A stretch of DNA of 40,458 nucleotides from Clostridiales bacterium. Its GTDB lineage: Bacteria > Bacillota > Clostridia > Christensenellales > Aristaeellaceae. The translations under genes were made by a program, and so were the position numbers. The stretch is taken from assembly GCA_012728815.1 (NCBI GenBank), contig JAAYEI010000022.1:1-40458 (forward strand), given 5' to 3'. The notes beneath the pieces were generated by a model. That model worked only from the letters and a program-made list of their open reading frames with translations. It did not search any database and had not been told where the DNA came from. This document shows positions 7,980-15,378 of this stretch, one piece after another (position 1 is the stretch's first letter; the number at the start of each line of letters is the position of its first letter).

Positions 7980-9110
7980 CTAAAACGCGTCTGCCTCCGG
8001 GAAATCAAAGGGCAGGGGGAACCAGTTGAGGAAGGGCTGGCCCGGGAACAGCTCCTCCGGATAGGGCAGGGTGAGCAGGCGCACGGCCTCCTGATGCCCC
8101 AGGGTCAGGTCCGCCGGGTCCTCCGTGCGTGAAACCCGCGGCAGGCCGTCCCGCACCTGCAGGAGCAGCCTGTCCTCCCCCCGGATCTCCAGTACCCTGC
8201 TGCCCTCACGCAGCGCGGTGAACCCCGCTTTCCAGGACAGCAGCACACCCAGGAAGCGCTGCCAGTTGAACACGCGCAGCATATACACCGGGGCGTGCTC
8301 CCAGCTGTCCGCCGCGGCGAAGAGCGCCGGGTGGAGGCGCAGCGCCTCTGTCTGCAGGGTCAGCTCCAGGCTGTCCTGGTTGTCAAAGGCCATCAGGGCG
8401 GCCAGGACATGGGGCAACCGCTTCTGGTCCCGCACGCGGAACTCACCCACCCGGCCGCTGTACAGGGTCAGGTAGCCCTGCAGGGCCTCGTCCCGGTATG
8501 CCAGCAGGGTTCTGCCAAGCCAGGTGCGCAGGGTGACGGGGAAATCCTCCCGGCTGCGCGCCACATGCAAAGCGCCTTCATTGTGCAGCGCCCAGGCGCT
8601 GTCCACATCCCGGGCAGGCGCCTGCTCAAGCGGCACAAAGCGGTAGGCCGGCTTGTCCCCCGCCAGGGCATGGCGCAGGCTGCGGCCGGTGAAACGGAGC
8701 GTCAGCTTGCTGCTGCCCAATTCAAAGCCATGGCGCTGGTAGCGCTGGCGCTGCCCGCCCAGGATGGCGAAGTCGCAGCCAATGTCGCGCAGCCTGTCCA
8801 TCACCCCCTGCATCAGCACCTGCATGACCCCCTGGCCCCTGGCATAGGGGTGGGTGGCCACATTGCCGATGAAGCCGAACTTCAGCTCCTGGCCGCCTGC
8901 CACCAGGTTGCCGCTTGCGTAGCTGACCACGCCCCTGACGGCGCCGTCTTCCTTTGCCAGCAGCGAATTCTCGGCAAACCCCGTCTTGCCGTAGACCCTG
9001 GGGATCAGTTCCCTGAAATCGGTATGGTTGCCCCCCAGCGCGAACACCAGGTTGATTAAATCCAGCAGCGCGCCCTCATCCTCTGGCCTTGCCCATTCAT
9101 AGGTCATCAT
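7980..9110 (-). CDS. Eis-like GNAT acetyltransferase with C-terminal sterol-carrier domain
   Basis: 376 residues. The first GNAT domain (about 1-140) has the acetyl-CoA loop ATHPYARGQGVMQVL at 85-99 and GGQRQRYQRHGFE at 118-130, typical of the Eis/YhcI group. A second, degenerate GNAT half follows (about 150-275), and then a C-terminal SCP2-like domain (about 275-376) that includes LLSWKAGFTALREGSRVLEIRG and ends at the extreme C-terminus, as in Eis proteins where the terminal carboxylate takes part in catalysis. Eis proteins acetylate several amines on aminoglycosides or protein lysines; the substrate here is unknown. Start: two adjacent ATG codons at 9110 and 9107, with GAGGTGAA upstream. 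The frame stays open far upstream, but that part is antisense to the glycosyltransferase gene. It is divergent from that gene. Confidence 0.85.
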   Translation of the reverse strand: MMTYEWARPEDEGALLDLINLVFALGGNHTDFRELIPRVYGKTGFAENSLLAKEDGAVRGVVSYASGNLVAGGQELKFGFIGNVATHPYARGQGVMQVLMQGVMDRLRDIGCDFAILGGQRQRYQRHGFELGSSKLTLRFTGRSLRHALAGDKPAYRFVPLEQAPARDVDSAWALHNEGALHVARSREDFPVTLRTWLGRTLLAYRDEALQGYLTLYSGRVGEFRVRDQKRLPHVLAALMAFDNQDSLELTLQTEALRLHPALFAAADSWEHAPVYMLRVFNWQRFLGVLLSWKAGFTALREGSRVLEIRGEDRLLLQVRDGLPRVSRTEDPADLTLGHQEAVRLLTLPYPEELFPGQPFLNWFPLPFDFPEADAF

Positions 9111-9131
9111 CTTGTTCACCTCGCGTGGCGC

Positions 9132-9160
9132 ATTGTACCACAGCGCACCGCGCCTGCCTA
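9132..9160 (-). promoter_or_regulatory. promoter for the Eis-like gene (extended -10)
   Basis: On the minus strand TAGGCA (9155-9160), a 17-nt spacer and TACAAT (9132-9137) precede the gene. The spacer ends in TGTGG, giving an extended -10 (TGG-TACAAT). Confidence 0.6.
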
Positions 9161-9203
9161 TCATGGCAGGCGGATTTCCGGAATGGACTGGCTGCATCCG
9201 GCT

Positions 9204-9232
9204 TTGCAATCCGGCTGGCCAACAGGTATAAT
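9204..9232 (+). promoter_or_regulatory. sigma-A promoter of the envelope operon
   Basis: TTGCAA (9204-9209), a 17-nt spacer and a perfect TATAAT (9227-9232) predict a transcript start near 9239. This argues against the ATG at 9235 and for the ATG at 9267 as the operon's first start. Confidence 0.7.
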
Positions 9233-9266
9233 CATGGCTGATTTCAAGGGGAGGGAGGTGGCGCGC

Positions 9267-10382
9267 ATGCGGCGGGAAGACGCTGTGGTGCTGATCCCCT
9301 CCCTGCACCCGGATGAAAAGCTGGGCATCTATGTGGCCGACCTGCTGGCCCACGGCTTTCACCGGGTGGTGGTGGTGGATGATGGCTCCGGGCCGGACTA
9401 CGCGCCCCTGTTTGAGGCGCTCAAGGTTCACCCGGAATGCACGGTGCTGGGATACCCCGCCAACCAGGGCAAGGGCTTCGCCCTCAAGCACGGCATGCGG
9501 CACATCCTGGAGGCCTGTCCGGATTGCCCCGGCGTGGTCACCGCGGATTCTGACGGCCAGCACACGGCGGAGGACTGCCTGCGCGTGGCCCAGGCCATGC
9601 TGGAACACCCTGACAGGCTGGTGCTGGGCAGCCGGGACCTCAGCCTGCCGGATGTGCCGCCCAAGAGCCGGGCCGGCAACCGCCTGACCAGCTTTTTCTT
9701 CATGCTGCTGTACGGCCACTGGCTGGGCGACACCCAGACCGGGCTGCGGGGCATCAGCAGCGCCCTGATGCCCCGGATGCTTGAGGTGCCGGGCAGCCGC
9801 TTTGAGTATGAGATGAACGTGCTCATCCACTGCTCCGGATGGAATGTGGGCTTTGAGAAAGTGCCCATCGCCACCATCTACCTGGACGCCAACGCGGGCA
9901 CCCACTTCCGTCCCTTCCAGGATTCCGCGCGCATCTACCGGCTGCTGTTTGCCAATTTCTTCAAGTTCGCCTCCGCCAGCGCCCTGTCCACCCTGTTGGA
10001 CCACGGGCTGTTCAACATCCTGGAGCGCTGGCTGCTGCCCAGCCTGGTGCGCTGGGTGGTCCCGTCCCAGTTCCCTTTCATCAGCCTTGTGCTGCCAGCC
10101 ACCGCCATCGCCCGGCTGTGCTCCGCCCTGTTCAACTACAGGGTCAACCGGCAGTTTGTGTTCCGGCTGGAGAAGTCCAGGGGCGCGCTGCTGCGCTATG
10201 TGGCGCTGGCCACCTTGGTGATGCTGGCCTCCGCCTTCCTGGTGGACGCCACCGCCCATGCCCTGGGCATGGACGCCGGCCTGGCCAAAATCATCGTGGA
10301 CAGCGCGCTGTTCTTCATCAACTACCGCATCATGAAAGCCTGGGTCTTCCCCCAACCTGTTTTAAAGGATCAATCAAAGTGA
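9267..10382 (+). CDS. glycosyltransferase family 2 fused to GtrA membrane domain
   Basis: 371 residues. Residues 1-220 form a GT2 glycosyltransferase: VVVVDDGSG (34-42), NQGKGFALKHG (66-76), metal-binding DSDGQH (94-99) and DTQTGLRG (155-162), which resembles dolichol-phosphate-mannose synthase type enzymes that load a sugar onto a polyprenyl phosphate. Residues about 228-358 form a GtrA-type four-helix membrane domain (KFASASALSTLLDHGLFN, NYRVNRQFVF, FINYRIMKAWVF) thought to help flip or handle the lipid-linked sugar. Such fusions supply lipid-linked sugars for decoration of cell-surface polymers. The ATG at 9267 has GGAGG 8 nt upstream and lies about 28 nt after the predicted transcript start. 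It is the first gene of a tightly packed six-gene operon; the stop overlaps the next GTG start. Confidence 0.88.
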   Translation: MRREDAVVLIPSLHPDEKLGIYVADLLAHGFHRVVVVDDGSGPDYAPLFEALKVHPECTVLGYPANQGKGFALKHGMRHILEACPDCPGVVTADSDGQHTAEDCLRVAQAMLEHPDRLVLGSRDLSLPDVPPKSRAGNRLTSFFFMLLYGHWLGDTQTGLRGISSALMPRMLEVPGSRFEYEMNVLIHCSGWNVGFEKVPIATIYLDANAGTHFRPFQDSARIYRLLFANFFKFASASALSTLLDHGLFNILERWLLPSLVRWVVPSQFPFISLVLPATAIARLCSALFNYRVNRQFVFRLEKSRGALLRYVALATLVMLASAFLVDATAHALGMDAGLAKIIVDSALFFINYRIMKAWVFPQPVLKDQSK

Positions 10383-11356
10383 AAAAAATTGCCACGCTGC
10401 TCCTTGCCCTCGCCCTGCTGATGAGCCTGGCCCTGCCCTTCCTGCTGCCCTCCGGCGCGCTGCTTGAGGAGAAACGCGATGAGCTGATGGACCAGCTGTG
10501 GCAGCAGGAGGAGGGCGGCTGGCTGACCTGGCTGCTGCCCACCGCCAGGGCGCAGAGCGCCCCCCCGCCCCTGCCCATTGACTTCAGCCCCGGCAGGGAG
10601 CTCAACCCTGCTGGCCTGAGCGACACAGGCTACCTGGATGACAGCATTGAGCTGCGGCTGGAGACCATCAAGGACGATGGCGTGGTGCTGCGGGTGGCCT
10701 ATGTGAACATCAGCCACCCCAGCCAGCTGCGCACAGCCACCGCGGGCAAGCCGGGCTCAAGCCGCGTGGCGCTGGTCTCATCCATGGCAAAAAAGCACAA
10801 CGCTGTCCTTGCCATCAGCGCCAACTACATGAGCAATGACCCGGTCAAAACCAGCTTTGAGTACCGCATGGGCGAGCGGGTGCGCAACCGCCCCAACCGC
10901 ACCAAGGATTTGTTGATCATTGACGAGAACGGGGATTTTCACCTGTTCATCAAGTCGGACGAGCAGCAGATCCAGGCCTTTGAGGAGGAGGGGCATACCA
11001 TCATCAACGCCTTCACCTTTGGGCCCGCCCTGGTGAAGGAGGGGGAATTGCTCGCCATAGACAGGAACTACGGCTACAACCCCCTGGGCAAGGAGCCGCG
11101 CCTGGCCATCGGCCAGACGGCGCCGCTGACCTATGTGATCGTGCTGGCGGAGGGCCGCCGGCGCAATTCCGATGGCCTCACCCTGCAGGCGATGGCGCAG
11201 GTGATGTATGACCTGGGCTGCCTGGAGGCCTTCAACCTGGACGGGGGCAACTCCGCCACCATGGTGTTTGACGGGGGCTACTATCACAACAAGACAAAGG
11301 CCAACGAGCGCGCGCAAAGCGACATGATCTACTTTGCCAGCCTGGGCGGGGAATAG
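10379..11356 (+). CDS. secreted phosphodiester glycosidase-like (NAGPA domain) protein
   Basis: 325 residues beginning with GTG, which overlaps the glycosyltransferase stop (GTGA) and has AAAGGAT upstream. Residues 1-27 are a signal peptide or membrane anchor. The NAGPA domain covers about 100-322; its hallmark is FNLDGGNSATMVF (285-297), preceded by AISANYM (145-151) and FTFGPALVKEG (212-222). Bacterial members of this family are predicted phosphodiester glycosidases that act outside the cell, probably on GlcNAc-phosphate-type linkages of surface glycans or on exopolysaccharide. Its place after a lipid-linked sugar synthase and before VanW proteins suggests cell-wall polymer remodelling; this is inference. 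Confidence 0.85.
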   Translation: MKKIATLLLALALLMSLALPFLLPSGALLEEKRDELMDQLWQQEEGGWLTWLLPTARAQSAPPPLPIDFSPGRELNPAGLSDTGYLDDSIELRLETIKDDGVVLRVAYVNISHPSQLRTATAGKPGSSRVALVSSMAKKHNAVLAISANYMSNDPVKTSFEYRMGERVRNRPNRTKDLLIIDENGDFHLFIKSDEQQIQAFEEEGHTIINAFTFGPALVKEGELLAIDRNYGYNPLGKEPRLAIGQTAPLTYVIVLAEGRRRNSDGLTLQAMAQVMYDLGCLEAFNLDGGNSATMVFDGGYYHNKTKANERAQSDMIYFASLGGE

Positions 11357-11360
11357 GCCC

Positions 11361-12317
11361 ATGCTGACAGACGCGCGCGCCTTCCCCCTGCTTGGCACCC
11401 AGGTGTATGCCTACGGGCTGCTGGTGATGCTGGGCTGCTGGCTGGCCATGTCCCTGCTGCTGTGGCTCACCCGGGGGCAGCCCCGGGAACGCCTGGCCAT
11501 GGCCTGGACCGCGGTCCTGGGGCTGCCCCTGGGGCTGGCGCTGGCCCGGCTGATGTACTGCCTGCTGGACCCGGGCTTCGCCCCGTTTATCAGCCTGCGC
11601 AACATCCTGGCGCTGCGGGGCGGCGGCTTTGCCATGTACGGCGCCCTGATTGGTGCGGTGCTGGCCGCCTGGCTTTCCGCCAAACTGACCGAGGTGCCGG
11701 CCGCCGGCCTGCTGGACCGCCTGGCCCCGGCCCTGGCCGCCTTCCTGGTGCCCGCCCGCCTGGGCGAGGGCTTCACAGCGCTGGGCATCAGCCGCCCGTT
11801 GACCACCCCCTTGCTGGCCAACAGTTTTTTGGCTTTCCGGGATGAGTATGACGCCTACCTGCGCACCTACCTGCTGGAGGCTGCTGTGGCCGCCATCCTG
11901 CTGGCCATCCTGCTGCGCTACCTGAGGACAAAGCCCAGGCCGGGCAACACCTTCCTGCTGTTTGGGCTGCTGTATGGGCTCACCCAAACGCTGATGGAGA
12001 GCCTGCGCTATGACGGCCATCTGCGCTACAGCTTTGTGGGCGTGCAGCAGGTGCTGTCGGCCGTGCTGTTCTCCCTGGTGATCCTCCGCCTGGCTTTGCG
12101 GCACATCCGCGGGGGCTATGGGGCGCGGCTGCCCGCCTTCGCGATGGCCAGCCTGGCGGTGACGCTGCCGGCCCTGGTGGGCATCGAGTTTCTGATCGAC
12201 CGGTCTGAACTGGGCAAACTGTTCAGCTACCTGCTTTACCTGCTGGCCCTTGCCATTCCCGGTGTGCTGGGTATACTGATGCTGAACAAGGAGGACCGGG
12301 TTTGGACAAAGGGCTGA
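11361..12317 (+). CDS. divergent Lgt-family (prolipoprotein diacylglyceryl transferase-like) membrane protein
   Basis: 318 residues, multi-spanning, aligning with Lgt along its whole length but with altered key motifs. The usual EGGLA/HGGLA region is RGGGFAMYG (86-94). The GRxGNF signature is ARLGEGFTA (132-140), keeping the Arg but losing the Asn. The C-terminal motif is MESLRYDGH (212-220). The window also encodes a canonical Lgt at 22736-23602 with intact motifs, so this copy probably does not do standard lipoprotein lipidation. It might transfer a different lipid or have become a non-catalytic partner. About three extra helices occur at the C-terminus (255-305). It starts 4 bp after the previous stop, inside the envelope operon. 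Confidence 0.7.
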   Translation: MLTDARAFPLLGTQVYAYGLLVMLGCWLAMSLLLWLTRGQPRERLAMAWTAVLGLPLGLALARLMYCLLDPGFAPFISLRNILALRGGGFAMYGALIGAVLAAWLSAKLTEVPAAGLLDRLAPALAAFLVPARLGEGFTALGISRPLTTPLLANSFLAFRDEYDAYLRTYLLEAAVAAILLAILLRYLRTKPRPGNTFLLFGLLYGLTQTLMESLRYDGHLRYSFVGVQQVLSAVLFSLVILRLALRHIRGGYGARLPAFAMASLAVTLPALVGIEFLIDRSELGKLFSYLLYLLALAIPGVLGILMLNKEDRVWTKG

Positions 12318-12505
12318 TGGAGCGCATCAACGAGTTGGCGCGCAAGAAAAAGACGCTGGGCTTGAGCGATGAGGAGCTGCAGGAACAGGCGCGCCTGCGT
12401 GCGCAGTACCTGACAGCCTTCCGAGAGGGCCTGCGCGCGACGCTGGAGAACATTTGGATTGAGAACGAGGATGGCGTGTATGAAAAACTTCAGCGCAAGG
12501 AATAG
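12302..12505 (+). CDS. YnzC family (DUF896) small protein
   Basis: 67 residues. The core INELARKKKTLGLSDEEL, followed by EQARLRAQYLTAFREGLRATLENI, is a clear DUF896/YnzC match; the family forms a small helical hairpin and is common in Bacillota, with B. subtilis YnzC under SOS control as part of a cell-division-related operon. Function is not settled. I prefer the TTG at 12302 because AAGGAGG lies 7-8 nt upstream; an ATG at 12317 is the alternative. The start overlaps the end of the Lgt-like gene by 16 bp, and the 3' end overlaps the next gene by 26 bp. Confidence 0.85.
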   Translation: MDKGLMERINELARKKKTLGLSDEELQEQARLRAQYLTAFREGLRATLENIWIENEDGVYEKLQRKE

Positions 12506-13505
12506 GGCGCGCGCCGCGCTGCTGCTGGCGCTCTTTCTGCTGCTGGCGCTGCCAGGCGCCCTGGCAGCACAGGAGGTGCTCTACAACGCCAAAATCAGCA
12601 CCTATTTCCCCAACAGCATCACCAACGCCTACCAAAGCCCGGACCTTGACAGCAAGGTGATGACCAGCTTCAAGCCGGGCCAGGCCATTCAGATTGTGGA
12701 GGTGCTGCCCAACTTTGTGGGCATCCTGGTGGGCAACAAAACCGGCTACGTGCTGCGCCACCGCATCATGGACCCGGTGGCCCTGGACCCTGCCAACACC
12801 CCTCGCTTTGGCACCGCTTTCAACCGCTATTTCACCACCGCCAGCCGCGAGATCCAGGTATTGGCCGCCCCGGAAGCGGGCAGCCAGGTGCTGATCACCC
12901 TGCAGGCGGGCGCGCGGCTGGGCTTCCTGGATGTGGAGAACGGCTGGGCGCGCACCATCTTCAAGCGCCAGTACGGCTATGTGGACACCCGCACCCTGAC
13001 GGAGCTGGAAATGGTGGCCGCCAGCGAGCAGGACGGCACCAGCGAGGTGCCCATCGCCGTGTACAACTCCTTCTACGACATTTCCGACAACGAGAACAAC
13101 CAGAACCGCATCAGCAACCTGGTGGTGGGCGGGCAGCGCATGTCCCTCACCCTGGAGCCCGGCCAGAGCCTGGACTTCAACAACCAGGTGGGGCCCTTCC
13201 GCGCCAGCAACGGCTACAAGCCGGCGGGCGCCCTGGTGGACGGTGAACTGGTGTTTGACGTGTATGGCGGCGGTTCCTGCCAGGTGAGCAGCACCCTGTA
13301 CAACGTGATTTTGCAGCTCAACGGCGTCACCGTGCTGCGCCGCGCGCCCCATGGCGCCAACGGCATCAAGTACCTGCCCCACGGGGTGGACGCTTCCTCG
13401 GGCATGCTCAACCTGGTCTTCCGCAATGACTACAGCTTCCCCATCAGCATCACCGCCCATGTGCAGGACGGGTCGCTGTTTGTCGCCATCTACAAGGACA
13501 GCTGA
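12480..13505 (+). CDS. secreted VanW-domain protein, copy 1
   Basis: 341 residues with a signal peptide (about 1-30, cleavage near GALAAQ). Two SH3-like segments (about 40-95 and 120-170; the second ends KRQYGYVDTRTL) precede a VanW domain (about 190-335) with SLDFNNQVGPF (230-240), the hallmark YGGGSCQVSSTLYN (262-275) and PHGANGIKYLPHG (290-302). VanW proteins were named from vancomycin-resistance clusters; their biochemical role is unknown, and they are usually extracytoplasmic and cell-wall associated. The ATG at 12480 has GAGG upstream. It is followed with a 1-nt overlap by a paralog of the same architecture. Confidence 0.88.
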   Translation: MKNFSARNRARAALLLALFLLLALPGALAAQEVLYNAKISTYFPNSITNAYQSPDLDSKVMTSFKPGQAIQIVEVLPNFVGILVGNKTGYVLRHRIMDPVALDPANTPRFGTAFNRYFTTASREIQVLAAPEAGSQVLITLQAGARLGFLDVENGWARTIFKRQYGYVDTRTLTELEMVAASEQDGTSEVPIAVYNSFYDISDNENNQNRISNLVVGGQRMSLTLEPGQSLDFNNQVGPFRASNGYKPAGALVDGELVFDVYGGGSCQVSSTLYNVILQLNGVTVLRRAPHGANGIKYLPHGVDASSGMLNLVFRNDYSFPISITAHVQDGSLFVAIYKDS

Positions 13506-14506
13506 TGAGAAGAGCCCTGTTGATGATCCTGTGCTGCCTGCTGGCCATGGCGCCTGCCCTGGCGGAGGCGGCGACCCAGCCCGCCCGCTACCGCGGCTCG
13601 CTGTACTTTGGTGTGGAAGTCTTTGAGCGGATGGACTTTGATTCGTCCAGGCTGGGCTACATCAACCGCAACAGCACCGTGGACATCCTGCAGGTGGAGC
13701 CCGCCTGGCTCAAGGTGCGCTACAAGGACATGGAGGGCTACATCAAGCGCCAGGCCATGCTGGACAGCAGCATCAAAAACCTTGACCCGCAGGCCAACCC
13801 CACCTATGGCACCGTGCCCAACGCCTGGCTGGCCTGGGTGGCGGGGGAGGCGGCCATCCTGGCGGCGCCGGATGACCAGGCCCAGGCGCTGGTGACCCTG
13901 CAGGAAGGCGCGCGCCTGGCGCTGATTGACATTGAGGATGGCTGGGGGCGGCTGATTTACCACCGCCAGTACGGCTACATCAACACCAACCTCCTGCGGG
14001 AAATCCTGCCCATCAACTTCAGCGGGGAGGCCGGCTATGACGCGCCGCTGGCCGCCTATACCTCCTTTTACCGGCTGACCACCGACCAGAGCAACCGCAA
14101 CCGCATCGTCAACCTGGAGGTGGCCAGCGACCGCTTTGGCCTGTACACCCTGCAAACAGGCGACCGGCTGGACTTCAACCAGCACATCGGGCCCTATTCG
14201 CGCCGCAACGGGTACCTGCCCGCCAACGCCCTGGTGCGCGGGGAGACGGTGCAAAGCTACGGCGGGGGCACCTGCCAGGTGTCCAGCACGCTGTTCAACG
14301 CCGTGCTGCAGCTGCCGCAAATCGCCATCCTCAAGCGCCGGCCGCATGGGCCCGCAGCAGCCGCCTACCTGCCCCACGGCGCGGACGCGGCGGTGGGCAG
14401 CATCGCGCAGAACTTCATCATCCAGAACCAGTTTGACTTCCCCATCCGCATTGACGGCACGGTGCAGGACGGTGCGCTGACCATCGCCATTTACAGAAGC
14501 AACTGA
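13505..14506 (+). CDS. secreted VanW-domain protein, copy 2 (tandem paralog)
   Basis: 333 residues. Signal peptide at about 1-22, SH3-like segments at about 35-85 and 112-165 (second ends HRQYGYINTNLL), and a VanW domain at about 180-330 with RLDFNQHIGPY (221-231), YGGGTCQVSSTLFN (252-265) and PHGPAAAAYLPHG (280-292). The architecture is the same as in the gene just upstream, indicating an old tandem duplication that has since diverged. The ATG overlaps the previous stop (TGATG). It is the last gene of the operon and is followed by a strong hairpin terminator. Confidence 0.88.
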   Translation: MRRALLMILCCLLAMAPALAEAATQPARYRGSLYFGVEVFERMDFDSSRLGYINRNSTVDILQVEPAWLKVRYKDMEGYIKRQAMLDSSIKNLDPQANPTYGTVPNAWLAWVAGEAAILAAPDDQAQALVTLQEGARLALIDIEDGWGRLIYHRQYGYINTNLLREILPINFSGEAGYDAPLAAYTSFYRLTTDQSNRNRIVNLEVASDRFGLYTLQTGDRLDFNQHIGPYSRRNGYLPANALVRGETVQSYGGGTCQVSSTLFNAVLQLPQIAILKRRPHGPAAAAYLPHGADAAVGSIAQNFIIQNQFDFPIRIDGTVQDGALTIAIYRSN

Positions 14507-14524
14507 GGCTGGACCCCCAACATC

Positions 14525-14562
14525 AAAACCCGCCGTGCATATCACATATGCCGGCGGGTTTT
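14525..14562. terminator. bidirectional terminator between VanW2 and tlyA
   Basis: AAAACCCGCCG (14525-14535) pairs with CGGCGGGTTTT (14552-14562), and the inner GCATAT pairs with ATATGC. Each strand gives a GC stem followed by TTTT, so it can stop both the plus-strand envelope operon and the minus-strand dxs-tlyA unit. Confidence 0.85.
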
Positions 14563-14574
14563 CAGTCGCGCGCG

Positions 14575-15378
14575 CTATCCTGCTGCCAGTTCCTGGTGGG
14601 CAGCGCGCACCACCTGATGGATGTCCCCGTCGGGCAGCGCTTCCCCCCCGCCCGGCTTCAAATCCGCCAGGAACTCGATGTTGCCCTTGGGGCCGGTGAT
14701 GGGCGAGTAGTCCAGCCGCGCCAGGCGCCAGCCCGCTGCCCCCACCGCGTCACGGATGTCCCGAAGCACCTGCTCATGGGTGCGCGCCTCGCGCACCACC
14801 CCGCGCTTGCCCACCTGGCCGCGCCCGGCCTCAAACTGCGGCTTGATGAGGCTGATCACCTGGCCGGAGGAGCCCAGAATGTCAAACAGCGCCGGCAGAA
14901 TCAGTCGGATGGAGATGAAGGACACGTCCATCACCGCCAGGGCGGGCTGGCGGTCAAAATGGTCCCGGGTGAGGTGGCGGGCATTGACGCGCTCCATGAC
15001 TGTCACCCGCTCATCCTGCCGCAGGCGCCAGTCCAGCTGCCCATAGCCCACGTCAATGGCATAGACATGGGCCGCGCCCGCGCGCAGGAGCACATCGGTG
15101 AAGCCGCCGGCCGCGGCGCCCACATCCAGCGCCACCTGGCCCTCCACCTTCGGGGAAAACACCCGCAGGGCCTTCTCCAACTTCAGCGCGCCCCGGGAGG
15201 CCCACTGGCTGTCCTCCCCGCGCAGCACCAGCTCATCCTCCGGGGCGATGGGCACTGAGGGCTTGTCCACCCGCTGCTCCCGCACATAGACACGCCCGGC
15301 CAGGATCAGGGCCTGCGCCCGCTCCCGGCTGGGCGCCAGGCCGCGGGCCACCAGGGCCAGGTCGGCCCGGGTCTTCAC
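14575..15378 (-). CDS. tlyA: TlyA family rRNA 2'-O-methyltransferase / hemolysin-like protein
   Basis: 267 residues. An N-terminal S4 RNA-binding domain (about 1-60, with RADLALVARGLAPSRERAQ and ILAGRVYVREQRVDKPS) is followed by an FtsJ-like methyltransferase domain: SRGALKLEKAL (61-71), the SAM site LDVGAAAGGFTDVLLRAGA (about 83-101) and AIDVGYGQLDWRLRQD. The family includes the mycobacterial enzyme that 2'-O-methylates 16S and 23S rRNA and enables capreomycin sensitivity. The start is a GTG overlapping the dxs stop (GTGA). The dxs-tlyA order is common in Bacillota. Confidence 0.9.
   Translation of the reverse strand: MKTRADLALVARGLAPSRERAQALILAGRVYVREQRVDKPSVPIAPEDELVLRGEDSQWASRGALKLEKALRVFSPKVEGQVALDVGAAAGGFTDVLLRAGAAHVYAIDVGYGQLDWRLRQDERVTVMERVNARHLTRDHFDRQPALAVMDVSFISIRLILPALFDILGSSGQVISLIKPQFEAGRGQVGKRGVVREARTHEQVLRDIRDAVGAAGWRLARLDYSPITGPKGNIEFLADLKPGGGEALPDGDIHQVVRAAHQELAAG

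Noticed and set aside
7980-10355. Open frame of 791 codons on the minus strand through the divergent glycosyltransferase gene
   Set aside because: Only the part up to 9110 encodes an Eis-like protein. The remainder is antisense to the GT2-GtrA gene, has low-complexity Gln/His/Gly composition, and spans the promoters of both genes.
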